From: Erwinia sp. E602
GTDB lineage: Bacteria; Pseudomonadota; Gammaproteobacteria; Enterobacterales; Enterobacteriaceae
Direction of reading: 5' to 3'
Assembly (NCBI RefSeq): GCF_018141005.1
Contig: NZ_CP046582.1
Location: 2,232,001-2,296,000, forward strand
DNA: 64,000 bases
Positions 9,525 to 18,395 of this stretch are shown one piece after another; positions within the stretch are counted from its first letter, which is position 1; the number at the start of each line of letters is the position of its first letter. Below the pieces are notes generated by a model. That model saw only the letters and a list, made by a program, of their open reading frames with translations. It was not told the origin of the DNA and searched no databases. Both the position numbers and the translations under genes were made by a program.

Positions 9525-10922
9525 ATGGTCGCCAACCGCATTGAAAAAGATTCAATGGGCCCGATTGAGGTACCGGCTGACAAACTGTGGGGCGCGCAGA
9601 CGCAGCGCTCCCTGGAACACTTTCGCATTTCCACGGAAAAAATGCCCGTCGAACTGGTCTACGCGCTGGCGCTGACCAAGCGCGCGGCGGCGAAGGTCAA
9701 CAGCGACCTCGGGCTGCTGCCGGCAGAACGCGCCAGCGCCATCGTCAGCGCGGCTGACGAAGTGCTGGCCGATAAGCACGGCGGTGAATTCCCGCTGGCG
9801 ATCTGGCAGACCGGCTCCGGCACGCAAACCAATATGAATATGAACGAGGTGCTGGCCAACCGCGCCAGCGAGATCCTCGGCGGCGAGCGCGGCATGTCGC
9901 GGCTGGTGCACCCGAACGACGACGTTAACAAGAGCCAGAGCTCCAACGACGTGTTCCCGACCGCGATGCACGTGGCGGCGGTGGTGGCGGTAAAAGAGCA
10001 CCTGATCCCGCAGCTGAACGTGCTGCAGCAGACGCTGAACGCCAAGGCTGAAGCCTTTAAAGACGTGGTGAAAATCGGCCGCACCCACCTGCAGGACGCC
10101 ACGCCGCTGACGCTTGGCCAGGAGATCTCCGGCTGGGTGGCGATGCTGGCCCACAACCTCAAACATATCGAACAGAGCCTGCCGCACGTGGCGGAGCTGG
10201 CGCTGGGCGGCACCGCGGTCGGCACCGGCCTGAATACCCACCCGGAATACGCCGTGCGCGTGGCGGAAGAACTGGCGGTGCTGACTAAACAGCCGTTCGT
10301 CACCGCGCCGAACAAATTTGAAGCGCTGGCCACCTGCGATGCGCTGGTTCACGCCCACGGCGCGCTGAAAGGCCTGGCGGCCTCGCTGATGAAAATCGCC
10401 AACGACGTGCGCTGGCTCTCCTCCGGCCCGCGCAGCGGCATCGGTGAACTGAGCATCCCGGAAAACGAACCGGGCAGCTCGATCATGCCGGGCAAAGTGA
10501 ACCCGACTCAGTGCGAAGCGCTGACCATGCTCTGCTGCCAGGTGCTGGGCAACGACGTGGCGGTCAACATCGGCGGAGCCTCCGGCAACTTCGAACTGAA
10601 CGTGTTCCGTCCGATGGTGATCCACAACTTCCTGCAGTCGGTGCGCCTGCTGGCCGACGGTATGGACAGCTTTAACCACCACTGCGCGGTCGGCATCGAG
10701 CCTAACCGCGACCGCATCACCCAGCTGCTCAACGACTCGCTGATGCTGGTTACCGCGCTGAACACCCATATCGGCTACGATAAAGCGGCCGAGATTGCCA
10801 AGAAGGCGCACAAGGAAGGCTCTACGCTGAAAGCCGCTGCGCTTAAGCTGGGGTATCTGAGCGAAGCCGAGTTTGATGCCTGGGTTAAGCCTGAGGAGAT
10901 GGTGGGGAGTCTTAAAATATGA
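9525..10922 (+). CDS. fumC: Class II fumarate hydratase FumC
   Basis: A 465-residue iron-independent fumarase converting fumarate and malate in the TCA cycle; this class is stable to oxidants. The superfamily signature [13 protein letters not shown] and the substrate-site stretch [12 protein letters not shown] are present. The ATG at 9525 was chosen because AAGGAGAG lies just upstream and [21 protein letters not shown] aligns with the E. coli start. A longer in-frame start at 9408 adds unrelated residues. A strong terminator follows at 11003. Confidence 0.96.
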   Translation: MVANRIEKDSMGPIEVPADKLWGAQTQRSLEHFRISTEKMPVELVYALALTKRAAAKVNSDLGLLPAERASAIVSAADEVLADKHGGEFPLAIWQTGSGTQTNMNMNEVLANRASEILGGERGMSRLVHPNDDVNKSQSSNDVFPTAMHVAAVVAVKEHLIPQLNVLQQTLNAKAEAFKDVVKIGRTHLQDATPLTLGQEISGWVAMLAHNLKHIEQSLPHVAELALGGTAVGTGLNTHPEYAVRVAEELAVLTKQPFVTAPNKFEALATCDALVHAHGALKGLAASLMKIANDVRWLSSGPRSGIGELSIPENEPGSSIMPGKVNPTQCEALTMLCCQVLGNDVAVNIGGASGNFELNVFRPMVIHNFLQSVRLLADGMDSFNHHCAVGIEPNRDRITQLLNDSLMLVTALNTHIGYDKAAEIAKKAHKEGSTLKAAALKLGYLSEAEFDAWVKPEEMVGSLKI

Positions 10923-11002
10923 TTAGCTGAGTTCCGTCAGTCAATCAGCGGCTTCGTTCAACAGATAATCCGCAAGCGTTGGCTGAGGGCACATTAAGCA
11001 TC

Positions 11003-11036
11003 AAAACCGGCGTCAGTAACACGGCGCCGGTTTTTT
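11003..11036 (+). terminator. fumC terminator
   Basis: AAAACCGGCG (11003-11012) pairs with CGCCGGTTTT (11025-11034) around a 12-nt loop, and six T's follow the GC part of the stem. It lies 80 bp after the fumC stop. The rest of the 331-bp spacer to the next gene (10923-11253) shows nothing recognisable. Confidence 0.85.
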
Positions 11037-11253
11037 ATAAAAATACGACTGTCCCACAGGGGGCCGCGGTACCCGGCAGATCCCACAGGCCAGACAGCAG
11101 CGTAACCAGCCAGACCCGCTTCACCGGGCTGTAAGTGAAAGTAACTCGCTGGCTGGAATACTGCTCGGTTCCCTACGCACATAGCTTCTTCCCTGAGTTT
11201 GCCGTATAAATAATCACTTGTGGTTTTGAGCGCCGGTAACCCAAGAGAACAGC

Positions 11254-12216
11254 ATGTCCAGACCGACAGAACTCTATGTTCAGCATCTGCTTGATGTCGA
11301 TGATATTCCTGCTGAAAATCGCTATCTGGAAATCGCCAAAAACCTGGAGTGTTACGGCATAACGGTGGCAGACGATCGCCGGCCGGAAGAGATCGTCGCC
11401 CGGCACAAAACCATTTCCGGGATCAACTGTGACTTCTGCAGCGCAGCGGGATCACGAAACATCACCACCTTTGACCCGCATAAATCGCCAAAGCCCTCCC
11501 TCTACATTTCCGTTCTGCTGGCAGGCGATCAGTCTATTCGTGGGGTGAAAAAGTCAGCCCACGCCAGGGTCAGCCAGGGCACGCTGAACGTTCATCAGCG
11601 TAATGATTATTACACCTATGAAAGTAATGACGTGAACCAGCTCTATCTGATCCCGGATATTGCTGCCGTTAACAGCATATTTGAGGGCAGGCTAACCAAC
11701 CCTACCGTTTCGCTGGAAAGCCATCCTCTGATGCCCTTTATGAAATCCCACATGCTGCTGTTGCATCAACAGGGGGCCTTACTCAATGTCAAACAGGCAT
11801 CGGTGATTCTGGATGGCCTGCACAATATGGCCATGCTGATGTTAACGGACGTGGCGAAAGAAAAAGGGTTGATTTCATCAGGTGCGCTTAGCCACATCTA
11901 CAACGCATCCAGATCCTATATCGAGCAGAACTGTCATCTGCAGGCGCTCTCTCCGGACCAGATTACCAACGTTCTGCGCTATTCACGATCCAGCCTTGAC
12001 AGAGCGTTTAAAGAGCAGGGGACGACGGTGATGGCGACGATTAAAGATGTGCGTTTAACTAAAGCAAAAGAGATGCTGGAAAACCATCCGCATTTACGTA
12101 TTGATCGGATCGCATGGGAGTGTGGTTTCAGTAGTCAGTTTATTTTTAGTAAGAATTTTCGGGAGAAGTACCAAATGCCGCCTAAAGTCTGGCGTGATAA
12201 CTTTGGCGGGACATAA
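11254..12216 (+). CDS. AraC family transcriptional regulator, ligand unknown
   Basis: A 320-residue protein with an AraC-type DNA-binding region in the last 100 residues: a first helix-turn-helix around ITNVLRYSRSSLDRAFKE and a second around IDRIAWECGFSSQFIFSKNF. The N-terminal 200 residues resemble the ligand-binding-like domain of AraC-binding-domain regulators, but no specific family is recognisable. Base composition is more AT-rich than that of fumC or manA. It lies tail to tail with the RcsA-like gene. The target genes cannot be told from this window. Confidence 0.8.
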   Translation: MSRPTELYVQHLLDVDDIPAENRYLEIAKNLECYGITVADDRRPEEIVARHKTISGINCDFCSAAGSRNITTFDPHKSPKPSLYISVLLAGDQSIRGVKKSAHARVSQGTLNVHQRNDYYTYESNDVNQLYLIPDIAAVNSIFEGRLTNPTVSLESHPLMPFMKSHMLLLHQQGALLNVKQASVILDGLHNMAMLMLTDVAKEKGLISSGALSHIYNASRSYIEQNCHLQALSPDQITNVLRYSRSSLDRAFKEQGTTVMATIKDVRLTKAKEMLENHPHLRIDRIAWECGFSSQFIFSKNFREKYQMPPKVWRDNFGGT

Positions 12217-12244
12217 TCCTTACTCAAAAGGGTAAATCCTTGCT

Positions 12245-12874
12245 TTACTGTTGCTGGAATCTTTCCCTGTCAACGCAGATACCACCGCTCACCTTGTTTG
12301 CCAGACTGAACACGTGATGAATAATTTGTTTGCTGTTGGTTTTTATTTTTCTTTTAATATTGCCTTTGTGTGCTGCAATGGTCTTGTTTTTGATGTTCAG
12401 TTCTTCAGATATATGCGGCGTGCTATGACAGGACATCCACATTTCCAGCATAACCGACTCTGTTCTGCTCAGCTTTACAGGCTGGGACTGACGGTCGTTG
12501 CATAAAGGATGTAGCGCATCCCTCTTAAGATAGTCGTCAACCAGTGTTTTCAACGTATTCAACCCAATGTGCTTTGATAAGAACACCAGATTCTCACGAA
12601 CAACGACATGCTCTTTAAAATTTCTGGCTGAAGTTGACATAAATACTAAAAAGATCAAGTCGGCATTACTGGCAATCATCTCCCGCAGCGCCTGCGTTTC
12701 CTGATTGTGTTCAGAGAGGCAATTCTCACTAACAAACACCAGTCCGGACCGGTATTGAGTGCAGTAAGCCTGTGCGGAAGTTACTTTTCTTGCGAAAAAT
12801 ATATTAATATGTGAGAAGTAATGTGTCAGCCCGGTTAGCGTATAATTACAGGGATCAATAACAATCGCTTGCAT
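12245..12874 (-). CDS. RcsA-like LuxR-type regulator
   Basis: A 209-residue protein with a LuxR helix-turn-helix at the C-terminus. The run [12 protein letters not shown] and the segment [20 protein letters not shown] are very like E. coli RcsA ([32 protein letters not shown]), and the N-terminus [19 protein letters not shown] resembles the RcsA start. RcsA is an unstable partner of RcsB that activates capsule (colanic acid/amylovoran-type) genes. Divergence in the middle region leaves open whether this is the main RcsA or a paralogue. The gene is AT-rich, as is usual for such regulators, and has only a weak ribosome binding site. Confidence 0.75.
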   Translation of the reverse strand: [209 protein letters not shown]

Positions 12875-13539
12875 TTTTATCTTCTTCTTAAGTTGGGTTT
12901 CTTTCAGCTTTTCCGCGTGAATAAAGATTGAAATTCAAAGGGAAAAAAATAAGTAACGGCCACAGGCAGATCAAATTATGCGTAGTTTTTCTTCATTAAA
13001 ACATGTCTCTGCACATCACTTTTTGTTCTTCTCCGTCACAGGGATGTGTGTTCCCCTGCTGCCGGCAGCAATGAGATGAGTCAGGGGTTCACCCCCAGAA
13101 AGACAAAGAACGCCAGCCGCGGCCAGCCCGTAAGACCAACGGCGGAAGTTGCAGGAAATCTGGCTTTGCGGGAACCCCCGCAACCGCATCGACAGCCTGT
13201 CGGTTAAGATCTCAGGTTGTTATCAGAGATGATTGATCGGAACGCTGAATCCAGGCTGAGCTCCCTCGAAAAATCTGGTACAGGGAACAGCGTTTCAGTT
13301 AACCTGACGCGACAAGCACTGTTAAATCATGATTTTCGCCGCAACGCGGCAGGGGTACTTCTGACAGTGGACACCGCAGGGCGTGTGAGGCGAGGCCATG
13401 AAGATGGCTAATAATTCGCATAAAAAGCGATTACCCTGAACGCGTCGGTGATGAAGCGGGGGATCATTTCTCTCTTTTGCCCATTTTGCGATATATTAGC
13501 CCCACTATCAAAATCCTCTTTTTCCAAAGGTATTCCCCG
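12875..13539. other. Intergenic region without a supported gene
   Basis: The first 120 bp are AT-rich and should hold the promoter of the RcsA-like gene. A 14-bp perfect palindrome TGCTGCCGGCAGCA lies at 13057-13070. A 64-codon frame opens at a TTG at 13217, but it has no good ribosome binding site and no recognisable product. The rest looks like worn-down sequence of unknown origin. Confidence 0.4.
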
Positions 13540-13887
13540 ATGGCCCTGATCCCCAAAAACTATGCCCGTCTCGAAAGCGGTTACCGCGAGAAAGCGCTTA
13601 AAATCTACCCGTGGGTCTGCGGGCGCTGCACGCGTGAGTTTGTCTACTCCAACCTGCGCGAACTGACGGTGCACCATATCGATCACGATCACACCAATAA
13701 CCCGGAAGATGGCAGCAACTGGGAGCTTTTATGCCTTTATTGTCACGATCACGAGCATTCGAAGTACACCGAAGCGGACCAGTACGGCACCCGCGTGGTG
13801 GCAGGCGAAGACGCGCAGGATGACGTTGAAGCCGCAACCTACAACCCGTTTGCCAACCTTCAGGCGATGCTGAACAAGAAGAAGTGA
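13540..13887 (+). CDS. yajD: YajD family HNH nuclease
   Basis: A 115-residue small HNH endonuclease-like protein nearly identical in layout to E. coli YajD. CGRC near residue 25 and CLYC near residue 70 form the zinc knuckles, and the HNH motif is VHHIDHDHTNNPEDGSNWELL. The cellular substrate of YajD is not established. The longer frame from 13477 adds unrelated residues; the ATG at 13540 gives the standard MALIPKNYARLESGY start. Confidence 0.92.
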   Translation: MALIPKNYARLESGYREKALKIYPWVCGRCTREFVYSNLRELTVHHIDHDHTNNPEDGSNWELLCLYCHDHEHSKYTEADQYGTRVVAGEDAQDDVEAATYNPFANLQAMLNKKK

Positions 13888-13971
13888 TGGCCGCTGCCTG
13901 CTTCTGTTAGCAGATTGCCAGCAGCAGGAAGGAGAACGAAGAAAACTAACCAGTCATGAAAGGAAGCAGCA

Positions 13972-14409
13972 ATGTCCCAGCTTTTACCGGAAATCGAAGT
14001 GATGTTTATCGCCGGGTTTGGCCCAATCTCCCGGAGTACGGAAACCAGCGCCGCGTTTTATCTGCATGCGCTGGGGCTGCCGCTGAAGCCGATTGAGGGC
14101 AACAGCGATTACCTGGTGACGGAAGAGGGCGCGCTGCAGGGCGCTAAGCATTTTGCCGTCTGGCCGCTGGCGCAGGCAGCCACCTCATGTTTTGGCACTG
14201 AGCAGTGGCCAGGCGAACTGCCGATCCCGCAGGGATGGATTGAGTATGAGGTACGGGATCTCGATGCTGCCACCCAGGTTTTGGCCGACAGAGGCTATCG
14301 TCTGCTGGTGGCAAATCGCACCGAGCCCTGGGGGCAAAAGGTCACCCGCCTGCTCAGTCCTGAAGGGTTGCTCACCGGATTGACGATCACGCCCTGGTTG
14401 CGCCAGTAA
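13972..14409 (+). CDS. VOC family (glyoxalase/bleomycin resistance-like) protein
   Basis: A 145-residue protein with a vicinal-oxygen-chelate fold: an N-terminal strand-helix unit (TSAAFYLHALGLPLKP) and a C-terminal half (YEVRDLDAATQVLADRGYRLL) typical of the family. Members bind metals or small hydrophobic ligands, and the substrate cannot be deduced. AGGAAGCAGCA gives a good ribosome binding site. The end of the gene overlaps a degraded AraC-type remnant on the other strand, so a regulator may once have been paired with it. Confidence 0.8.
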   Translation: MSQLLPEIEVMFIAGFGPISRSTETSAAFYLHALGLPLKPIEGNSDYLVTEEGALQGAKHFAVWPLAQAATSCFGTEQWPGELPIPQGWIEYEVRDLDAATQVLADRGYRLLVANRTEPWGQKVTRLLSPEGLLTGLTITPWLRQ

Positions 14410-14500
14410 TAAGCAGGCGACTTACCCAGCGCCTTTCTTAGCATGGTGATAAAGGCGCTGACCGAGTCATAGCCACGCATATTGCGGTATCGCCGGGCTG
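14390..14500 (-). pseudogene. Remnant of an AraC family regulator C-terminus
   Basis: The reverse strand encodes RGYDSVSAFITMLRKALGKS followed by PAYYW, a typical second helix-turn-helix and tail of an AraC family regulator of the GYDSVSAFI...ALGKSP type. Nothing recognisable precedes it on the same strand, and the frame then runs into the 3' end of the VOC gene. It is probably all that remains of a deleted regulator. The boundaries are approximate. Confidence 0.6.
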
Positions 14501-14738
14501 ATACTGTGCTCTCAAGGCAGGGGAAGCCGCAGCCAACCGGATAATATACCCACCGGATATCGTCGGGTTCAGCCACCTGCACCCCGTTTCCAGGCCGTTT
14601 TTCCTCTGTTCTTCAGTGGGTGCCATAGATCGGGAAGGCAAAATGCCTGACGTGGGAGCCAGGTGTAGCAGAGCATGCTGATAATGATTTGCTATAATGG
14701 CCTCAGCAAAATTTTAAACGACCAGGAACGGTGTCTGA

Positions 14739-15185
14739 ATGAAGTTTTATGGGATAAATTATCTACAAACGCAGTCTAATCTGAATGACTATCTGAAATA
14801 TATTATTATCTTTAGCACGTTATTTGTTCTGATCGTCGTCTTTAGCCTGTATATGCGCCATCGCCTGCAGACTAAGTATCGGGATTTAACGATTATCGCC
14901 TTCCTGTTTCTGCTTTTCATCTCGGGCGTTCAGTATGCGGATTATACCAACAGCCAGAACGTACATTCACAGTCATCACAAATGGTTAATTTTGTAAGGC
15001 TGTTGTCCAAAGAAAAAAACGTCAGCGTCAATGCTGTTTTTGCCAGCTCAGTACAGCTGACGGATGGCGTGATCGTTAAGGTCGGTGACGGTTATTACCG
15101 CGTGAATCTAAGTGCGGATCAAGCCACCTACAGCTTAGTGGAGGTCTGGTTAACCAATCCTGACATCTCCATCGTCAATAATTGA
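14739..15185 (+). CDS. DUF3290 family membrane protein
   Basis: A 148-residue protein with two N-terminal membrane helices (about 19-40 and 50-66) and a soluble C-terminal domain, matching the DUF3290 pattern. Its stop overlaps the ribosome binding region of the next gene, a DUF421 protein; the pair is commonly found together, mainly in Firmicutes and scattered Gram-negatives. Function is unknown. The sequence is more AT-rich than the surrounding backbone, which suggests acquisition by transfer. Confidence 0.75.
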   Translation: MKFYGINYLQTQSNLNDYLKYIIIFSTLFVLIVVFSLYMRHRLQTKYRDLTIIAFLFLLFISGVQYADYTNSQNVHSQSSQMVNFVRLLSKEKNVSVNAVFASSVQLTDGVIVKVGDGYYRVNLSADQATYSLVEVWLTNPDISIVNN

Positions 15186-15193
15186 GGAATAAA

Positions 15194-15829
15194 ATGACTC
15201 TTTACACACCTATTATGATCAAGCTGGCTCTGGGGATACTGTGCCTGATTGTGCAAATCAATCTTATGGGGAAGGGTAATCTGGCCCCTTCATCGGCGAT
15301 GGATCAGGTTCAGAACTACGTTTTGGGTGGGATTATCGGTGGCGTGATTTACAATGAGTCAATTACGGTGCTGCAATTTGTGCTGGTGTTGATTATATGG
15401 ACCTTGCTTGTTTTTGTTCTTAAGTTTTCGAAAGAGCATAATCGTTTCGTCAAAAGAATCATCGATGGCAAACCCATTACGTTAGTACATAATGGATCCG
15501 TGAATGTGAAGGAGTGTTTACGCAACGGGGTTTCTGCCAACGATCTGATGTTTAAATTAAGGGCTAACGGCGTTTATGAAGTGGAACAGCTCAAGCGCGT
15601 TGTTCTTGAGCAGAATGGGCAGCTGACCATTATTCAGAGTGGCGACGAAAATATTCGATATCCCATCATCGTGGACGGTTTAGCGAACCATGACCTGCTG
15701 GAAATTATTAATAAGGACAGCGCATGGTTAGAAGCAAGAATTGCAGAACAGGGCTTCAGTAAAATCAGTGAAGTCTACTTAGGTGAATACCTCTCCGGCC
15801 GGATTAATTTATACGGGTATGCGAGATAA
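15194..15829 (+). CDS. DUF421 family (YetF/YcaP-like) membrane protein
   Basis: A 211-residue protein with N-terminal membrane helices and the cytoplasmic DUF421 domain, including HNGSVNVKECLRNGVSANDL, typical of the YetF/YcaP family. A TTG-started frame at 15182 exists, but TGAGGAAT at 15183-15190 places the start at the ATG at 15194. It directly follows the DUF3290 gene and the two should form one unit. No biochemical role is established for the pair. Confidence 0.78.
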   Translation: MTLYTPIMIKLALGILCLIVQINLMGKGNLAPSSAMDQVQNYVLGGIIGGVIYNESITVLQFVLVLIIWTLLVFVLKFSKEHNRFVKRIIDGKPITLVHNGSVNVKECLRNGVSANDLMFKLRANGVYEVEQLKRVVLEQNGQLTIIQSGDENIRYPIIVDGLANHDLLEIINKDSAWLEARIAEQGFSKISEVYLGEYLSGRINLYGYAR

Positions 15830-15914
15830 TCGCGGGCCATCCCATCGGGTCACTGTACAATGCCGCCCAGGTAACCGCGTGGCGACAGACGGGGCGCGAA
15901 AAATACCCTTGAAG

Positions 15915-16844
15915 CTATTCCACCCGGTCACTGTACAAATGCAGCCTTGGCACCACCAGGTGCAGCATCTGCGCCTCCGGCTTATAGCGGTGCGTAATCT
16001 GCGCCGCGTTGTAGTTCAGCAGCTCCCCCAGCTTCGGCACGCTGGCGGCATCGCGGCACAGCACCAGCAGCGGGGAAGGGCAGGCCAGCTGGGTCTGTTT
16101 TTTTGACTCCGCATCATACACCCGCGCAATCGGCTGCACTTTTACCGGCCGTTTAATCTTCAGCGCCGCACCTTCCGGTAACCCGCGCAGCAGATCCATC
16201 TCTTCCGATACCCGCTCCGCCCACTGTTCACGCGTCCAGGGGGCGACGGCACGCCCGGCCTGCAGGCTTTTTTCCAGTTTCTCCAGTATCTCAGCGCGGC
16301 TGACGTTCTTAATAATATGCTTGTTGGCCCAGCCGAAGCGCACCGAGTCCGGGCTCTCCAGCAGCGGAATGCCGCGATAGGCGTTAAGGGTGATCAGCCC
16401 GCGCTGGTGGCGATGCACAAACTCGAAGCGCTCCTCGCTCGGCAGGCCGGAGTCGACGGTGATAATCTGCTCCAGATCCTGCTTCAGCTGATTGACCCGC
16501 TGCACCTGCTGGCGCAGGCTTTCGGCCTGCACATCATCGGCCTGCAGGCAGATGGCACCGGGCAGGCGTACCGCCGATTTGGTGCTGATTTTCTCCGACT
16601 GGTGCTGCATAAACAGCAGCCCGTAGTGGGCCAGCGCCCGCTGCAGCGCGGCCTGGCCGAGCTGTTGCTCAACGGCAATTTTCAGCAGCGGATCGTGCTC
16701 GCGACCTTTCTCCACCGGCGGTAAGACAAACACCCGCGCGGCCAGCAGCCGCAGGGCAACAATCTGCTGCTGCAAAGTGGCAAGTTCCTGCTCCAGATCC
16801 GCCACGCAGCGGTGCAGGCGATCGACGGCTTCATATTGACTCAT
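15915..16844 (-). CDS. tus: Replication terminus site-binding protein Tus
   Basis: A 309-residue Tus protein, the same length as in E. coli. Tus binds Ter sites and stops replication forks from one direction by blocking the DnaB helicase. Stretches such as FGWANKHIIKNVSRAEILEKLEKSL and SGLPSEERFEFVHRHQRGLI are typical. It lies downstream of the fumC region as in E. coli, but with accessory genes in between. A Ter site lies 11 bp upstream of the ATG, where Tus binding would repress its own promoter. The last residues (LHLYSDRVE) have a degenerate copy 78 bp beyond the stop. Confidence 0.95.
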   Translation of the reverse strand: MSQYEAVDRLHRCVADLEQELATLQQQIVALRLLAARVFVLPPVEKGREHDPLLKIAVEQQLGQAALQRALAHYGLLFMQHQSEKISTKSAVRLPGAICLQADDVQAESLRQQVQRVNQLKQDLEQIITVDSGLPSEERFEFVHRHQRGLITLNAYRGIPLLESPDSVRFGWANKHIIKNVSRAEILEKLEKSLQAGRAVAPWTREQWAERVSEEMDLLRGLPEGAALKIKRPVKVQPIARVYDAESKKQTQLACPSPLLVLCRDAASVPKLGELLNYNAAQITHRYKPEAQMLHLVVPRLHLYSDRVE

Positions 16845-16854
16845 TACGCGAACC

Positions 16855-16877
16855 TTTAATAGTTACAACATACTTTT
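16855..16877 (-). promoter_or_regulatory. Ter site at the tus promoter
   Basis: Read on the minus strand, AGTATGTTGTAACTA is an exact match to the core of E. coli TerB (AAGTATGTTGTAACTAAAG). The G that pairs with the locking C6 lies at the higher-coordinate end, so the site should stop forks moving leftward and let rightward forks pass. It lies between tus and its probable promoter, as at E. coli TerB. Confidence 0.9.
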
Positions 16878-16974
16878 ACTTTGCCGAATACTGGTGCAAA
16901 AATCCAGCACTTGCGTCAGTTTATTTTCGGCAGCGAAAACAGCAGCGAGTTGGCGACGAGTCTGTTAACCGTAG

Positions 16975-16992
16975 CGGGGCCTTACGGCCCCG
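16975..16992. terminator. Hairpin between the MFS gene and tus
   Basis: CGGGGCC and GGCCCCG pair around a TTAC loop, 31 bp before position 17024 where the MFS gene stops on the minus strand. The T-run is poor, so it is a weak candidate terminator for the pump gene. Confidence 0.5.
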
Positions 16993-17023
16993 TTAAAAGC
17001 GTAACGTTGATTAAGCCTGTCCG

Positions 17024-18217
17024 CTATTTATGACGGCTGTTTTGCCCTGAAGTCAGCCAGGTCAGCAGCGCCGCAACCAGCAGCAGCGCGCCGCTCATCG
17101 CAAAGGTGCTCTGCCAGCCGAGCTTATCAAACAGAACGCCGCCCACCGTTGAACCCAGCGCAATCGACAGCTGGACCATTGCCACCATCAGGCCGCCCGC
17201 CGCCTCGGCATCACCGGGCAGGGTACGGGCAATCCACGTCCACCATCCGGTCGGTGCTGCGGTCGCCAGCAGTCCCCACAGCCCGAACAGCAGCGCAACC
17301 AGCCAGACCAGCTGGCTGTTGAGGAGCAGCATGCCGACGATCGCCGCCATCAGCAGCGGAATGGCGATCAGCGTCGGATAGAACTTCGCATTGAGGAACG
17401 GGGTAATCGCCAGCGTGCCGATGAAACCCGCCACGCCAATCCCCAGAAGAATCAGCGACAGGCCGGCCCCGTCAACCCGGGTCACCGTCTCAAGGAACGG
17501 GCGCACGTAGGTGAATAACGCAAACTGCCCCATAAAGAACAGCCCGCAGGCCAGCATACCGACGGCAACGATCGGCCTCTTTAGCAGGCGAAACGCCGTA
17601 CCGTGGGAGCGTGGGCGTTGATCCCCCGGCATTGCGGGCAGGCTGATCGCCTGCCAGATAAAGGCGACGATCGCCACCGGTACCAGGCACAGGAACGCCC
17701 CGCGCCAGCCGATGGTGGTACCAAGATAGCTGCCCAGCGGGGCGGCGATCACCGTCGCCAGCGCGTTACCGCCGTTGAAAATCGCCAGCGCGCGCGGCAC
17801 CTGCGGCGCCGGCACCAGACGGATCGCGGTGGCGGCGGACATTGACCAGAACCCGCCGATAGCAACACCGATCAGCGCGCGTCCGGCGATATAGACCGGG
17901 TAGTCCGGGGCCAGCGCGATAATGATGCCGGAGACCGCCATCAGCACCGTCATTCCCTGCAACAGGATTTTACGGTTTATCGCGCCGGCCAGGGAGGAGA
18001 TACTCAGGCTGGTCAGCACCGCCAGTGCACCGGAGATGGCGATCCCCTGGCCTGCCAGCCCCTCGCTGACCTGCAGATCGCGGGCCAGCGGCGTCAGCAG
18101 GCTGACCGGCATAAACTCGGAGGCCACCAGCACAAAGACGCACAGGGTCATGGCAAAAATGCCGCTCCAGTAAGCGTGCGGTGGGTGATGGGGTGGGGTA
18201 TGGCTTAGTGTGGACAT
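17024..18217 (-). CDS. MFS efflux transporter, NepI/sugar-efflux type
   Basis: A 397-residue, 12-helix major facilitator of the drug:H+ antiporter-1 type. EFMPVSLLTPLARDL in helix 1, GFWSMSAATAIRLVP and the late run GWWTWIARTLPGDAEAAGG resemble E. coli NepI (purine nucleoside efflux) more than other members. The frame runs upstream to 18337, but the added 40 residues are not typical, and MSTLSHTPPHHPPHAYW at 18217 is a natural start. It lies next to an alpha/beta hydrolase on the same strand. The real substrate is unknown. Confidence 0.8.
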   Translation of the reverse strand: MSTLSHTPPHHPPHAYWSGIFAMTLCVFVLVASEFMPVSLLTPLARDLQVSEGLAGQGIAISGALAVLTSLSISSLAGAINRKILLQGMTVLMAVSGIIIALAPDYPVYIAGRALIGVAIGGFWSMSAATAIRLVPAPQVPRALAIFNGGNALATVIAAPLGSYLGTTIGWRGAFLCLVPVAIVAFIWQAISLPAMPGDQRPRSHGTAFRLLKRPIVAVGMLACGLFFMGQFALFTYVRPFLETVTRVDGAGLSLILLGIGVAGFIGTLAITPFLNAKFYPTLIAIPLLMAAIVGMLLLNSQLVWLVALLFGLWGLLATAAPTGWWTWIARTLPGDAEAAGGLMVAMVQLSIALGSTVGGVLFDKLGWQSTFAMSGALLLVAALLTWLTSGQNSRHK

Positions 18218-18395
18218 ATCAGCATCTCTGAATATCGCCCCGGCAGGCTCAGGAAAAGCCGGGGCTAAGGCTATTAATGCAATAACAACTAATGGGGAAT
18301 AGATGCCGTGCGCCGTCAACGGCGGCGAGGCGAACATCGCTACTTGAAACCCGTGGTCAGGCCACCCGTCGCTGACAGGTGGCCCGTTAAGTGGT

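Noticed and set aside
13217..13411. A 64-codon frame from a TTG start
   Set aside because: Weak start, no ribosome binding site, no recognisable product. Kept only as a remark in the intergenic entry.
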